Positions 36,012-43,594 of a DNA stretch of 64,000 nt are shown here, piece after piece. The notes under the pieces were generated by a model. It was not told the origin of the DNA. It did not search any database and saw only the letters and a program-made list of their open reading frames with translations. Source of the DNA: Flavobacterium frigoritolerans (GTDB lineage Bacteria; Bacteroidota; Bacteroidia; Flavobacteriales; Flavobacteriaceae); NCBI RefSeq assembly GCF_025847275.1, contig NZ_JAOZEV010000017.1:1-64000 (forward strand). The letters are read 5' to 3'. Each line of letters opens with the position of its first letter. Position 1 is the stretch's first letter. A program made the translations under genes and the position numbers.

Positions 36012-36064
36012 TGCAATGTTGTTGCAAATATAGAAATCTTATTTATAAATGCAACATTGTTTCA
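36012..36064 (-). promoter_or_regulatory. promoter with two Fur/Zur-type palindromes
   Basis: Read leftward, the -7 element is TATATTTG (complement of CAAATATA at 36025-36032) and a TTG lies exactly 19 bp upstream (complement of CAA at 36052-36054). Box 1, TGCAATGTTGTTGCA (36012-36026), touches the -7 element and start point. Box 2, TGCAACATTGTTTCA (36050-36064), covers the -33 element. Both fit TGCAACA-T-TGTTGCA, the 7-1-7 layout of Fur-family operators. This is the arrangement expected for metal-dependent repression. Confidence 0.75.
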
Positions 36065-36077
36065 TTAAAAATAAAAA

Positions 36078-36097
36078 AAGAGCAATCAATTCTTGTT
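36078..36097. repeat. left copy of a 20-bp direct repeat flanking the VgrG island
   Basis: Begins AAGAGCAATC and ends AATTCTTGTT; identical over 20 bp to 45517-45536, same orientation. The sequences diverge on both sides. The two copies bracket all VgrG/effector/immunity genes. Confidence 0.6.
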
Positions 36098-36190
36098 TTG
36101 TTTTCGATAAAATTAAAATCTGTACTCCATTTTGTAAATATTTAAATGTTTTTAATTCAGCAGAAGGAGTAAATAGAGTTAGCCGAACTT

Positions 36191-36217
36191 TTTCGATAGC
36201 ATATTCAGCTATCGAAA
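36191..36217. terminator. strong hairpin upstream of vgrG
   Basis: TTTCGATAGC (36191-36200) pairs with GCTATCGAAA (36208-36217), 10 bp with a 7-nt loop, then GTTTAATTTTTC on the plus strand. It lies between the zinc promoter and vgrG. The surrounding 36098-36390 holds no convincing gene: short frames on both strands lack family resemblance and look decayed. Confidence 0.5.
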
Positions 36218-36392
36218 GTTTAATTTTTCTTCTGGGTTAATTAGTACCAAATTCTGGTTATGAACCAATAATCTAAATGAATTCAAAAAATATTTACAGT
36301 CAAATAATGAAATTTTTTCTCTAATGGGAAGACTTGTAAAATAAGGGTTTTTTATATGTTTATTCTTCTAAATATCCTTATTTATTGTAGGA

Positions 36393-36438
36393 ATATTACA
36401 AAATTATTTATTTTTTAAGAAATTTTGTAATATGTTTG
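36393..36438 (+). promoter_or_regulatory. vgrG promoter with 13-bp inverted repeat
   Basis: ATATTACAAAATT (36393-36405) is repeated inverted as AATTTTGTAATAT (36421-36433), 15 nt apart. The right arm runs into TATGTTTG (36431-36438), a perfect TAnnTTTG -7 element. The start codon is 75 bp downstream. The palindrome covers the -33 region and may be an operator. Confidence 0.6.
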
Positions 36439-36512
36439 CTACAGATGTAATTTATTTCAGTCTTACTTTTCGGTCATTAAATCAACTTAAAAACCTTAAA
36501 AATAATGTTACC

Positions 36513-38282
36513 ATGAAACATCCAACTACAATAATCTTTGGGATAGACAGCAAGAAAATATCTCATTTTACGAGTATTCGTTTAAAACAAAAAATAAATG
36601 AGCACCATCGATTTGAAATCAGCGTTCCCCACGCTACTGTAGAAAGCCCCTTGGCTTACACTCTCGAAAATGCACAAGTATGGTTAGGCAAAGTAGTGCA
36701 CATAAAGCTTGAAGATAAGAACAACTTTTTGGGAGTTGTTACTAATGTTGCTTTTAAACAAAAAAAGGGACATTCAGGCAATCAAATTATTGTGTCGGGT
36801 TATTCAAAAACCATATTGCTCGAATCGGGGAAAAAACTATACTCTTGGGAAGAATTATCATTAAAAGAAATTGTAAAAGAGGTGTTGAAAAATGGTGCAG
36901 GAGAGCAATTACAAAATGAGATAAATCCTGAATATGCCAGTAAAATGGAGTATCAAAATCAGTATCTAGAAACTGATTTTGAGTTTATTCAGCGATTGGC
37001 AAAACAGTTTAACGAGTGGTTGTATTATAACGGAGAGCAACTAATTTTTGGGAAACCTCAAAGCTTCGATGATCCCATAATATTGACCTATAATAGAGAT
37101 ATTTCAAAACTAAAAATAGCTGTAAAAGCAGTTCCTAATAAATTTAGTGCTTTTACTTATAATGAAAGCGTAGATAAGCGTTATACAGCTAACTCCAATG
37201 ATACAGTGGCTGGTTTACCAAAATTAGGCAATGAAGCATTTACAGCCTCCAAAGCCGTTTTTGCCACTCCAGCTTACACACACGGAGTTGTAAGTACAGG
37301 CGATGATTTGGTTTTGGAATCGTTCTTAAAAAAGAAACAGGAAAGTGCCGCTTCGGGTACCAATTATATTAAAGCAAGCACGAGAAATCCAAAATTAAAA
37401 ATAGGAAGCATTGTTAATATACAATCAGATATTCTGGAAAATAAGGTTAGGATTACTCAAGAAGTTGGTACTTATATTATTACCAAAATTAACCATTATG
37501 CGACAGATTCAGGCGAGTACGAAAATACTTTTCAAGCTATACCGTCAAAAGTACTTGGTTTACCCGAACCAGATATTGATTACCCAATTGCGCAAACACA
37601 ACAAGCTGTTGTTGTAAGCAGTACTGACCCGAAAAACAAAGGAAGAATTAAAGTGCAAATGCTATGGCAGCAAGGCACACCAATGCAAACAGCCTGGCTT
37701 CGTGTTATGACTCCCGATGCAGGTAGTAGCGATACTGTAAGTAATAACAGAGGTATGGTTTTTATTCCCGAAGTAGGCGATCATGTAATGGTACATTTTC
37801 GTTATGGCGACCCCAACAGACCTTTTGTACTTGGAAGCGTTTTTCATGGGAAAAGCGGTGGCGGAGGTGGTGATAAAAACAGTGGAAAATCCTTAAAATC
37901 AAAAAGTGGGAACAATATAACACTGGATGATGCTATGGGACAAGGTGGTGTATTAATAAATGATGCCATCGGAAACTCTCTTACTTTCGATGGTTCTGGA
38001 AATACAGTTGCACAAGCAGGCGATACTAATGTTGTAAATGTGGGCAAAGGTTCCGAAAGTCATTTTAAGATGGATAAGGAGGGTAATATTATTTTAGAAG
38101 GAAAGAACAGTTTTAAAGTTACGGTTGGAGCTAGTTCTCTTGAATTACTAGCCGATGGTAACATCAAAATAAATGGCAAAATATTCAATCTTACAGCAAA
38201 AAATAGTATGGACATATCATCTCCAAAAAACCACATAGATGGCGAAACAAAATTTGATGGTGGAGATGTATTTATAAATTAA
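36513..38282 (+). CDS. vgrG: VgrG-like spike protein of a Bacteroidota type VI secretion system
   Basis: Tip protein of the contractile injection machine that carries effectors out of the cell. The start MKHPTTIIFGIDS (ATG 36513) is chosen over a longer frame from 36432, whose extra 27 residues overlap the promoter. In 590 residues: gp27-like base (about 1-330; TDFEFIQRLAKQFNEWLYY near 145), an OB fold (AVVVSSTDPKNKGRIKVQMLW near 365, TAWLRVMTPDAGS, FIPEVGDHVMVHF), a Gly-rich linker (GKSGGGGGDKNSGKS), then a needle-like beta region ending NHIDGETKFDGGDVFIN. No sheath, tube or ATPase gene lies in the window, so this is an orphan vgrG cluster using machinery encoded elsewhere. Confidence 0.9.
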   Translation: MKHPTTIIFGIDSKKISHFTSIRLKQKINEHHRFEISVPHATVESPLAYTLENAQVWLGKVVHIKLEDKNNFLGVVTNVAFKQKKGHSGNQIIVSGYSKTILLESGKKLYSWEELSLKEIVKEVLKNGAGEQLQNEINPEYASKMEYQNQYLETDFEFIQRLAKQFNEWLYYNGEQLIFGKPQSFDDPIILTYNRDISKLKIAVKAVPNKFSAFTYNESVDKRYTANSNDTVAGLPKLGNEAFTASKAVFATPAYTHGVVSTGDDLVLESFLKKKQESAASGTNYIKASTRNPKLKIGSIVNIQSDILENKVRITQEVGTYIITKINHYATDSGEYENTFQAIPSKVLGLPEPDIDYPIAQTQQAVVVSSTDPKNKGRIKVQMLWQQGTPMQTAWLRVMTPDAGSSDTVSNNRGMVFIPEVGDHVMVHFRYGDPNRPFVLGSVFHGKSGGGGGDKNSGKSLKSKSGNNITLDDAMGQGGVLINDAIGNSLTFDGSGNTVAQAGDTNVVNVGKGSESHFKMDKEGNIILEGKNSFKVTVGASSLELLADGNIKINGKIFNLTAKNSMDISSPKNHIDGETKFDGGDVFIN

Positions 38283-38288
38283 AAAACT

Positions 38289-39215
38289 ATGAGTAATTTA
38301 CTAAAAGAAGCAATACGTTTCAGAACCCCTTTTACAGAAAATTATACCCTGATTGCCGAAACCAAAATTAAATCGGGTTATTTTGACATGCAAACCAAAA
38401 CCAAAACAAGGTGTGCATTACGAGTAATCGCGATTGACGAAAATGGCAATGCCGAATTAGAACTGTTAACTCTAGAACAGTTTATGGTAGAAACAAACAA
38501 CGAAAACCTAAATGATATCATAAGGCTGAATCAGGTTTTTAGCAAAATGTATAGCGAGTTACACATCATTATCAATATCAAGGGTGAAGTTGAAAGGATA
38601 ATAAACCTCGAATGCATTAAAGATAAATGGCAAGAAACCAAAACGCAATTACTAAAGATACAGCAACAAGAACCCGCCTTATTGCAATTGCTAACCATAA
38701 ACGATGAGATTTTTGCCAATACCGATAAAATAAAAATTGCAATAGAAAACAATGAGTTTTTTAATTACTATTTCGGAAAAATTTATGGGAATAAATTGCC
38801 TATTTCCAGAAGGATGATTCCTCAAAAAAATGTATTACAAACTGCCGATGCTGAGTGGATTTTTAATTTCAGTTACAGCCCTCAATTTGATACAGAGCAT
38901 TTAAACGATATTTTGATAAAATATAAAGGAGAAGCAGCAACACATCAAACCGATTGGAAGAGGAAAGCGTATGAACACCTGCCCGACATAGATATTAAAA
39001 AATTGGATACCAAATTAATAGAGGAAGGAATATACCGTTGCAATTTTAAAAGCGGTAAGCTGGATTTTGCCGAAACAAAACTGACCGAAATCGCTCTCCC
39101 CAACATCATAGATGCCTCGATACTATACACTATAGAAAGCGATTCTTATAAAAATAACAGTAACGATATTCAAAATCAGAGTTATAATGATAAACCTTAT
39201 CGGGTAATAGATTAA
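38289..39215 (+). CDS. unknown protein linked to vgrG
   Basis: 308 residues, no signal peptide and no membrane helix. I do not recognise a domain. The chain is mixed alpha/beta with charged stretches (LKIQQQEPALLQLLTINDEI, YKGEAATHQTDWKRKAYEHLPDIDIKKLD) and starts 6 bp after vgrG, so it is co-translated with it. Genes in this place in type VI clusters often encode adaptors that load effectors on VgrG; that is the best guess here and only positional. Codon use matches the neighbouring vgrG. Confidence 0.6.
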   Translation: MSNLLKEAIRFRTPFTENYTLIAETKIKSGYFDMQTKTKTRCALRVIAIDENGNAELELLTLEQFMVETNNENLNDIIRLNQVFSKMYSELHIIINIKGEVERIINLECIKDKWQETKTQLLKIQQQEPALLQLLTINDEIFANTDKIKIAIENNEFFNYYFGKIYGNKLPISRRMIPQKNVLQTADAEWIFNFSYSPQFDTEHLNDILIKYKGEAATHQTDWKRKAYEHLPDIDIKKLDTKLIEEGIYRCNFKSGKLDFAETKLTEIALPNIIDASILYTIESDSYKNNSNDIQNQSYNDKPYRVID

Positions 39216-39226
39216 AATGGGAAGCT

Positions 39227-39454
39227 ATGTATTGGAAAATAGAACTAAAAAACACGACGATAGCCTTTGGGTTACAGTATGCTAAAAAAGAAAATGCTAC
39301 ACTTTTTTTGTTTAAAGGGTATTTAAAAAAACAAGCCTCCCAAATAGGTGCATTAACTATTATGCGTGACGTAACTGTAGGAATACAGTATGCCAATAAA
39401 CGAATTAAGATGCTTACACACCAACACCAAATTATAAAAGAACGTGTTGCTTGA
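39227..39454 (+). CDS. short unknown ORF after the vgrG-linked gene
   Basis: 75 residues beginning MYWKIELKNTTIAFGLQYAK. Two similar short segments (GLQYAKKEN and GIQYANKRI) occur about 40 residues apart. No family recognised. A competing frame opens 10 bp earlier (MGSYVLENRTKKHDD) but stops after 22 codons, so a frameshift between the two is possible. Low certainty that it is expressed. Confidence 0.4.
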   Translation: MYWKIELKNTTIAFGLQYAKKENATLFLFKGYLKKQASQIGALTIMRDVTVGIQYANKRIKMLTHQHQIIKERVA

Positions 39455-39489
39455 TGAAAAGCAAAATTAAATGTTGGTTTATAAATATT

Positions 39490-39706
39490 AACCCGTTGGG
39501 TGCAATTACTTCGACTACTCGCTTGGCTCGGGTCGCAAAATTTCATTTAACACATAGAAACATAGATTTTATTTGTAAAAGAGAAAACAATAAAAAATAC
39601 ATTTCTTTCACAAAGCTAGCTATGTGCATTTAAAACAAGTGTAACACCTTTTTTGAGCGTGTAAAACCAATGTTTCTATGTGTTAAAACAATCCACCCAA
39701 CGGGTT
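39490..39706 (+). repeat. MITE-like element copy 2 with 13-bp terminal inverted repeats
   Basis: Ends are AACCCGTTGGGTG (39490-39502) and CACCCAACGGGTT (39694-39706), exact reverse complements. The flanks (AAATATT left, AAATATTT right) extend the symmetry and could include a target duplication. The interior matches copy 1 (31006-31216) in inverted orientation. There is no transposase. It sits inside the VgrG island, between the 75-codon ORF and the gene at 39747. Confidence 0.85.
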
Positions 39707-39746
39707 AAATATTTAAATAAGAATAGGACAAAAAATAGCTAAAAAA

Positions 39747-40130
39747 ATGAATAGACATAACCTAAAAATTAACAACGAAGGGCATCATATCGTTTTTATT
39801 GAAATAGACGGCGCTCATACATTTTATAACCCAAAGAACAATTCTTTTTTTCAAGTGCATTTGGCTAGTGGGGATATTACTTACAAGGATAGTATAGGCA
39901 ATATTATGATTGATTATTCTACTACTATAAAAACAAGCGAAGGGAACTTTTGGCTCGAAAAAATAGGTAGTAATGTCAGTTGCCGAAATGGCGATTTGTT
40001 GATTTTTTTAGACACAAAAGACATTCAAGAAATAGCCACAAAAACTTTTTTTGAACCAGATCAAGATCCAATTATAGATTTTTATACCTATACCATAGAC
40101 AAATCAAGATGTTTGAGTATAAAAATATAA
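39747..40130 (+). CDS. unknown 127-residue protein upstream of the effector gene
   Basis: Soluble, mostly beta-predicted protein (HHIVFIEIDGAHTFYNPKNNSFFQVHLASGDITYKD) with no signal peptide. It starts 40 bp after the MITE-like element and ends 27 bp before the effector gene, so it is likely in the effector transcript. No known family recognised. Position suggests a chaperone or adaptor for the effector; this is inference only. Confidence 0.6.
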   Translation: MNRHNLKINNEGHHIVFIEIDGAHTFYNPKNNSFFQVHLASGDITYKDSIGNIMIDYSTTIKTSEGNFWLEKIGSNVSCRNGDLLIFLDTKDIQEIATKTFFEPDQDPIIDFYTYTIDKSRCLSIKI

Positions 40131-40157
40131 CTCCGTTTATAAAAAAGTAGTTAAACA

Positions 40158-41561
40158 ATGGGAAACAAAATAATTACCGAAAAAGACTTTTGGATGTGTA
40201 CAGGCGGTAATGTTCCTGCGCCCCTCCAATCGATACAAAAAACAACCAAAACCAAAGACGGCAAAAAATACATTACCAAAGTAGATACCGCTACGAGCAG
40301 TTATATCGATTTTGGCTGCAATAAGCTCATGCTTATTATGGCAATACTGGCAGCCGTTGTAGCAGTAGCCATTGTAGCCACAGGAGGTGCAGCACTTATA
40401 GCTATCGGGGCTCTGGCAGGAGCAGCGGGAGCAGCTTTTGGAGCTGTTTTGGGCGGATTGCTTTGCGGACAAATAGCCAAAATGGCGCGGGTGTGGCTTG
40501 GTGACAAAAACAACATGATTGTGCAAGGACAGCCCGCCATAACAGGTGACCATCAAATGAAATGTATGCTTTTTGGCGATACCATATCCTTTGCACCAAA
40601 TATAAAAAACTGGTGGCAAGCCATAGCTCTTGCAGGAGCAAATTATGTAGGAGGCATTCTAGAGGGTATGATGGCTGGGGCTGCAGTAGGCATGGGAGGG
40701 GCTTTTATTAGCGGTGCAAGAACTGCTTTTTTGCAAGGAGGAACCCGTGCTGTAGGGCAAGCAGGATTACAGTTTTTAAAAACCATGCCTAAAAATTTTG
40801 GTATTAATGCTATAGAAAGTTTTAGTAAATTTGGGCTAGGCATGCGTGGCGTAATGGGTGCTCAAAACACTGCCGCTACTTACGGTAACACTGGTACTGC
40901 CAGCATAGGTGACTTTGCCCAAGGAACAGTTGCTATGGAAACCGGAGCTTACGATTCTTTTAACAACATAAAAGAAGGCAAAGGTACTTGGCAAGATTAT
41001 GTAGGTATGGCAATGATGGTTGCTCCTGTAGGTAAAGGCAAGCGAGATTTAGAAAGTGAAATCTCTAAAAAAGCAGATGATGCCGAAGCCAAAAAAGTAG
41101 ACGAAGAAACCACAAAAAAAGCCATCAATCAAGAAGGTGATGCTCCGAAAAAAGAAGGCGATTTTGAAGCGTTTGAAAGTCCGCCAAAACCAAAAAACTC
41201 GCCTGATATTGTAAAATGGGAAGCAAAAGGAGGAAAAGTTGAAGTAATTGGCGATACATGGAGATATACAGATTGGGAAGGTAATGTAGTTGACTATAAA
41301 AATGGGTACCCTAATTTTGAACCCCATTCTAGACAATCAGTTGATATTGGAAAACAAGAAGCGAATTATACAACTGATTTTACAACTGCAGAAAAAAAAT
41401 CTAAAAAAATACCTCCAAAATTAGGAAAAGATGAAACGGTATGGCATCATCATGAAGATGGAAAAACCATGCAAGAAGTTGATAGAACAATTCATTATAG
41501 ATTTACTCATAGAGGTGGAGTTTCAAATAGTAAAAAAGTAGCATTAGGAAGTAAAAAATAA
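40158..41561 (+). CDS. type VI effector: tip/transmembrane N-terminus with C-terminal WHH nuclease toxin
   Basis: Polymorphic toxin delivered with VgrG. Of 467 residues, about 1-145 look like a PAAR-like tip region (KDFWMCTGGNVPAP; VQGQPAITGDHQMKCMLFGD) interrupted by a long Gly/Ala hydrophobic segment (about 55-105). A second Gly/Ala-rich part (about 150-290) and a Lys/Glu/Asp-rich linker (about 295-345) follow. The C-terminus ends in VWHHHEDGKTMQEVDRTIHY then RFTHRGG, the HNH/Endo VII WHH nuclease signature, around residue 428; the His cluster is intact, so DNase activity is expected. The next gene is a SUKH immunity protein, the usual partner. PAAR-like assignment is inferred; the WHH domain is clear. 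Confidence 0.85.
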   Translation: MGNKIITEKDFWMCTGGNVPAPLQSIQKTTKTKDGKKYITKVDTATSSYIDFGCNKLMLIMAILAAVVAVAIVATGGAALIAIGALAGAAGAAFGAVLGGLLCGQIAKMARVWLGDKNNMIVQGQPAITGDHQMKCMLFGDTISFAPNIKNWWQAIALAGANYVGGILEGMMAGAAVGMGGAFISGARTAFLQGGTRAVGQAGLQFLKTMPKNFGINAIESFSKFGLGMRGVMGAQNTAATYGNTGTASIGDFAQGTVAMETGAYDSFNNIKEGKGTWQDYVGMAMMVAPVGKGKRDLESEISKKADDAEAKKVDEETTKKAINQEGDAPKKEGDFEAFESPPKPKNSPDIVKWEAKGGKVEVIGDTWRYTDWEGNVVDYKNGYPNFEPHSRQSVDIGKQEANYTTDFTTAEKKSKKIPPKLGKDETVWHHHEDGKTMQEVDRTIHYRFTHRGGVSNSKKVALGSKK

Positions 41562-41574
41562 ATCACAAATTATT

Positions 41575-42018
41575 ATGAAAATAAATAGTTACGGTATAGG
41601 GAATATTGAAAATATCAAAAAAATAGAAGAAGAGTTTGGAATTAATCTACCAGAAGATTATAAGATTTTTTTAATTAATAATAATGGAGGAGAAGTAGAT
41701 GATGCATATTTCTATGTAAATGATATTAGCCAAAAAATTATGATGGGGCTTTTTTATGGAGTTGATTTAGAAAAAAACGCAGCAAATATTATAAAAATAA
41801 ATAAAGAATATGAAGATGATATCTTAGATAACTCTTTATTAATTGGGGGAGATGCTGGAGGAGGGTGGATATTATTAGTATTTGATGGAGAAAGCGACGG
41901 GATATGGTATTATGACCATTCTTATTTTTTTGAAGAATCAACAGACGAGCTAAATACCTATTTTATATGTGATACGTTTACTGAGTTTTTAGAAATGCTA
42001 AAAAACACGAAGTTGTAA
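41575..42018 (+). CDS. SUKH/SMI1-KNR4-family immunity protein
   Basis: 147-residue protein with the SUKH pattern: IKKIEEEFGINLPEDYKIFL then INNNGG near the N-terminus, IGGDAGGGWILLVFDGESDGIWYYDHS in the middle and TFTEFLEML near the C-terminus. SUKH proteins neutralise nuclease toxins, including WHH types, in the cytoplasm. It begins 13 bp after the effector gene, the standard toxin-immunity order, so it is the likely protector against that effector. From here to 45390 base composition becomes very AT-rich, in keeping with horizontally shuffled immunity genes. Confidence 0.88.
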   Translation: MKINSYGIGNIENIKKIEEEFGINLPEDYKIFLINNNGGEVDDAYFYVNDISQKIMMGLFYGVDLEKNAANIIKINKEYEDDILDNSLLIGGDAGGGWILLVFDGESDGIWYYDHSYFFEESTDELNTYFICDTFTEFLEMLKNTKL

Positions 42019-42067
42019 TTAAAGTGAATGATGGTGATGATTTTTAAGGACTAAACAAATATATAGA

Positions 42068-42118
42068 ATGAAAACAATAGAAGAATTAGAGAAACAGTTG
42101 ATTGATAATATCGATTAA
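42068..42118 (+). pseudogene. 16-codon start of an Imm30-like gene, out of frame with its body
   Basis: Encodes MKTIEELEKQLIDNID and stops at TAA, which overlaps the next ATG as TAATG. The peptide looks like the natural N-terminus of the following immunity protein, but lies in another frame (offset 50 bp). Either a one-base indel split the gene or it is a leader for stop-restart coupling. Confidence 0.45.
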
Positions 42119-42540
42119 TGGATACTTATGAATCTGTAGCATTATATGAAGAATCAGTCAATAATGTATTTAATGAAGATAACTTCAATGTAATTTATTT
42201 ACTTATAAAAGGATTTCATAATAATACTAAAAACACTGAGATTATGTACTCTAATTTACATGCTATAGAATACTTCTCTAAATCATTGGGTTTAGAAAAA
42301 CATATTCAAATTATTTTACCACTATTGAAAACATTATTTCCTGAAGCGAAAGGTTGGGCTGAAACATTTTTTTTAAGACTTTTAAATAATGAAGAATCAT
42401 TTAAAATTTTATTGGTCAATTTAAAACGAATAAATACTAGTGATAAAGTAATTATTCAAATGATAACAAGAAACTTAGTTAATAGAAACCCTGATAAATT
42501 TGAAAATAAAGGCAAAATTATACTGGATTTATTAAAATAA
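42118..42540 (+). CDS. Imm30-like immunity protein
   Basis: 140 residues, all-helical in appearance, matching the pattern of the Imm30 family (YEESVNNVFNEDNFNVIYLLIKGF; MYSNLHAIEYFSKSLG; LLKTLFPEAKGWAETFFLRLLNNEESFKILL). Such orphan immunity genes guard against toxins from competing strains. No matching toxin is adjacent. The start may be truncated: a 16-codon frame at 42068 supplies the missing N-terminal helix out of frame. Family call is from pattern memory and moderately sure. Confidence 0.6.
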   Translation: MDTYESVALYEESVNNVFNEDNFNVIYLLIKGFHNNTKNTEIMYSNLHAIEYFSKSLGLEKHIQIILPLLKTLFPEAKGWAETFFLRLLNNEESFKILLVNLKRINTSDKVIIQMITRNLVNRNPDKFENKGKIILDLLK

Positions 42541-42547
42541 AAAGTTA

Positions 42548-42937
42548 ATGGAAAATAACAAGATATCTATACTTAAAATTAATAATATAGACAATGAAGT
42601 CCAAACTAAAATAGTTGAAGTAATTAATTCTTTTGAAAATAATTTTTCTATACCTGCTTGGTTTATATTTAAATTAAAAAATTTAACCGAAGATGATTTA
42701 TGGAAAAATGAGTATCTAATGGATTACAATACATGGATAAAGAAAATAGAAAATAAAAAATGGAAAATTGGAAAAATAAAAACGGATAATCTATATTTTG
42801 AAATCAGTTTTATATTGGAGAATCAAACCAATTTTTCTGAAATTTTATGTATAATTAGTCTTTTAGAAATAAATCTAGATGATGTATATATTGATGATTA
42901 CTACTTTGGAGTATATTCTCCTAGTAAATTACCATAG
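42548..42937 (+). CDS. unknown small protein, candidate immunity gene
   Basis: 129 residues, acidic and Asn/Ile/Lys-rich, no signal or membrane helix; key stretches are FSIPAWFIFKLKNLTEDDLW and EINLDDVYIDDYYFGVYSP. Starts 7 bp after the Imm30-like gene. No family recognised. Size, composition and place among immunity genes make a protective role likely, but this is by association. Confidence 0.55.
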   Translation: MENNKISILKINNIDNEVQTKIVEVINSFENNFSIPAWFIFKLKNLTEDDLWKNEYLMDYNTWIKKIENKKWKIGKIKTDNLYFEISFILENQTNFSEILCIISLLEINLDDVYIDDYYFGVYSPSKLP

Positions 42938-43017
42938 TGTCTAGATTTAATTTCTTCTGTTTATTTGAAGATTCTTCAGGTAATAGTCGAAACTTAGATT
43001 CATAATAATATATTAAA

Positions 43018-43036
43018 TTACACCAACGGGTTAAAT
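43018..43036 (+). repeat. terminal fragment of the MITE-like element
   Basis: TTACACCAACGGGTTAAATT matches the right end of copies 1 and 2 (CACCCAACGGGTT, then AAAT), with one C lost. No left end was found nearby, so the element decayed or was cut by recombination at this junction between immunity fragments. Confidence 0.5.
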
Positions 43037-43091
43037 TAATTATGAAGTACACAGAATTACAGGCAATGGAAATAGCTGAAGAATAATAAAA

Positions 43092-43238
43092 ATGTTTATA
43101 GAATTTTTTAATAAATACCCAGACTATAAAATAGAAGAAAAACCAACCGATTTAACTATTAAAAAGTATTCGAAAATATTGCCGTCAGAATTGATGGAAT
43201 TTTGGAAAGAATATGGGGATAGAAAAACCTATTTCTGA
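43092..43238 (+). pseudogene. truncated GAD-like/DUF1851-type immunity gene
   Basis: 48 codons from ATG 43092, starting MFIEFFNKYPDYKIEEKPTD and ending ELMEFWKEYGDRKTYF. This is the typical N-terminus of GAD-like/DUF1851 (Tdi1-like) immunity proteins, which normally continue for about 200 residues. The sequence changes at EYG into unrelated toxin sequence in another frame, so the gene is cut. An even shorter start (MKYTELQAMEIAEE, 43041) precedes it. Confidence 0.6.
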
Positions 43239-43589
43239 TATTGCAGAAGCTATGAATTATGATCCGTATGCAGGCAGTAATATATTTAATATACCAGAAG
43301 CTTTAAGGAAATTAGGAATTGATAATATAGAAGGACAAAAAGCAGGTATGGATATAACTCAACTTGAAACAGCTTTAAATGACGGAGATAAAGCGATTGT
43401 TAGTGTTAAAACTGCAGAAGGAGTTCCTCATGCTGTTATTGTTGATGGTATTCAAAATGGACAAGTTACTATTAGAGAGCCCCATTACCTATAGGGCAGG
43501 GATCATCTTATTTGATACCTACTTCTGAATTCAATAGTGCATGGGCAAGATTTGAAGGACTTGGAAAAACAGTAATAATTAAAAAATAA
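43213..43589 (+). pseudogene. C-terminal remnant of a papain-fold/C39-like toxin with frameshift
   Basis: The first part reads PISDIAEAMNYDPYAGSN and KAIVSVKTAEGVPHAVIVDG then QNGQVTIREP, ending at TAG 43492. Shifting frame at the CCCC run (43480-43483) gives PLPIGQGSSYLIPTSEFN through WARFEGLGKTVIIKK, stopping at 43587-43589. Together these form the His-containing half of a cysteine-peptidase-like toxin domain (HAVIVDG and IREP motifs). The N-terminal Cys part is missing and the 5' side joins an immunity fragment. No delivery domain remains, so it is a displaced toxin tip. Confidence 0.6.
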
Positions 43590-43594
43590 AATTT

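Noticed and set aside
36049..36240. Short frames on both strands between the zinc promoter and vgrG
   Set aside because: A 63-codon plus frame and a start-less minus frame overlap the Fur-type box, the direct repeat and a strong hairpin; neither resembles a family.
39451..39633. 60-codon plus-strand frame
   Set aside because: It lies mostly inside the MITE-like element copy 2 and has no start signal or family resemblance.
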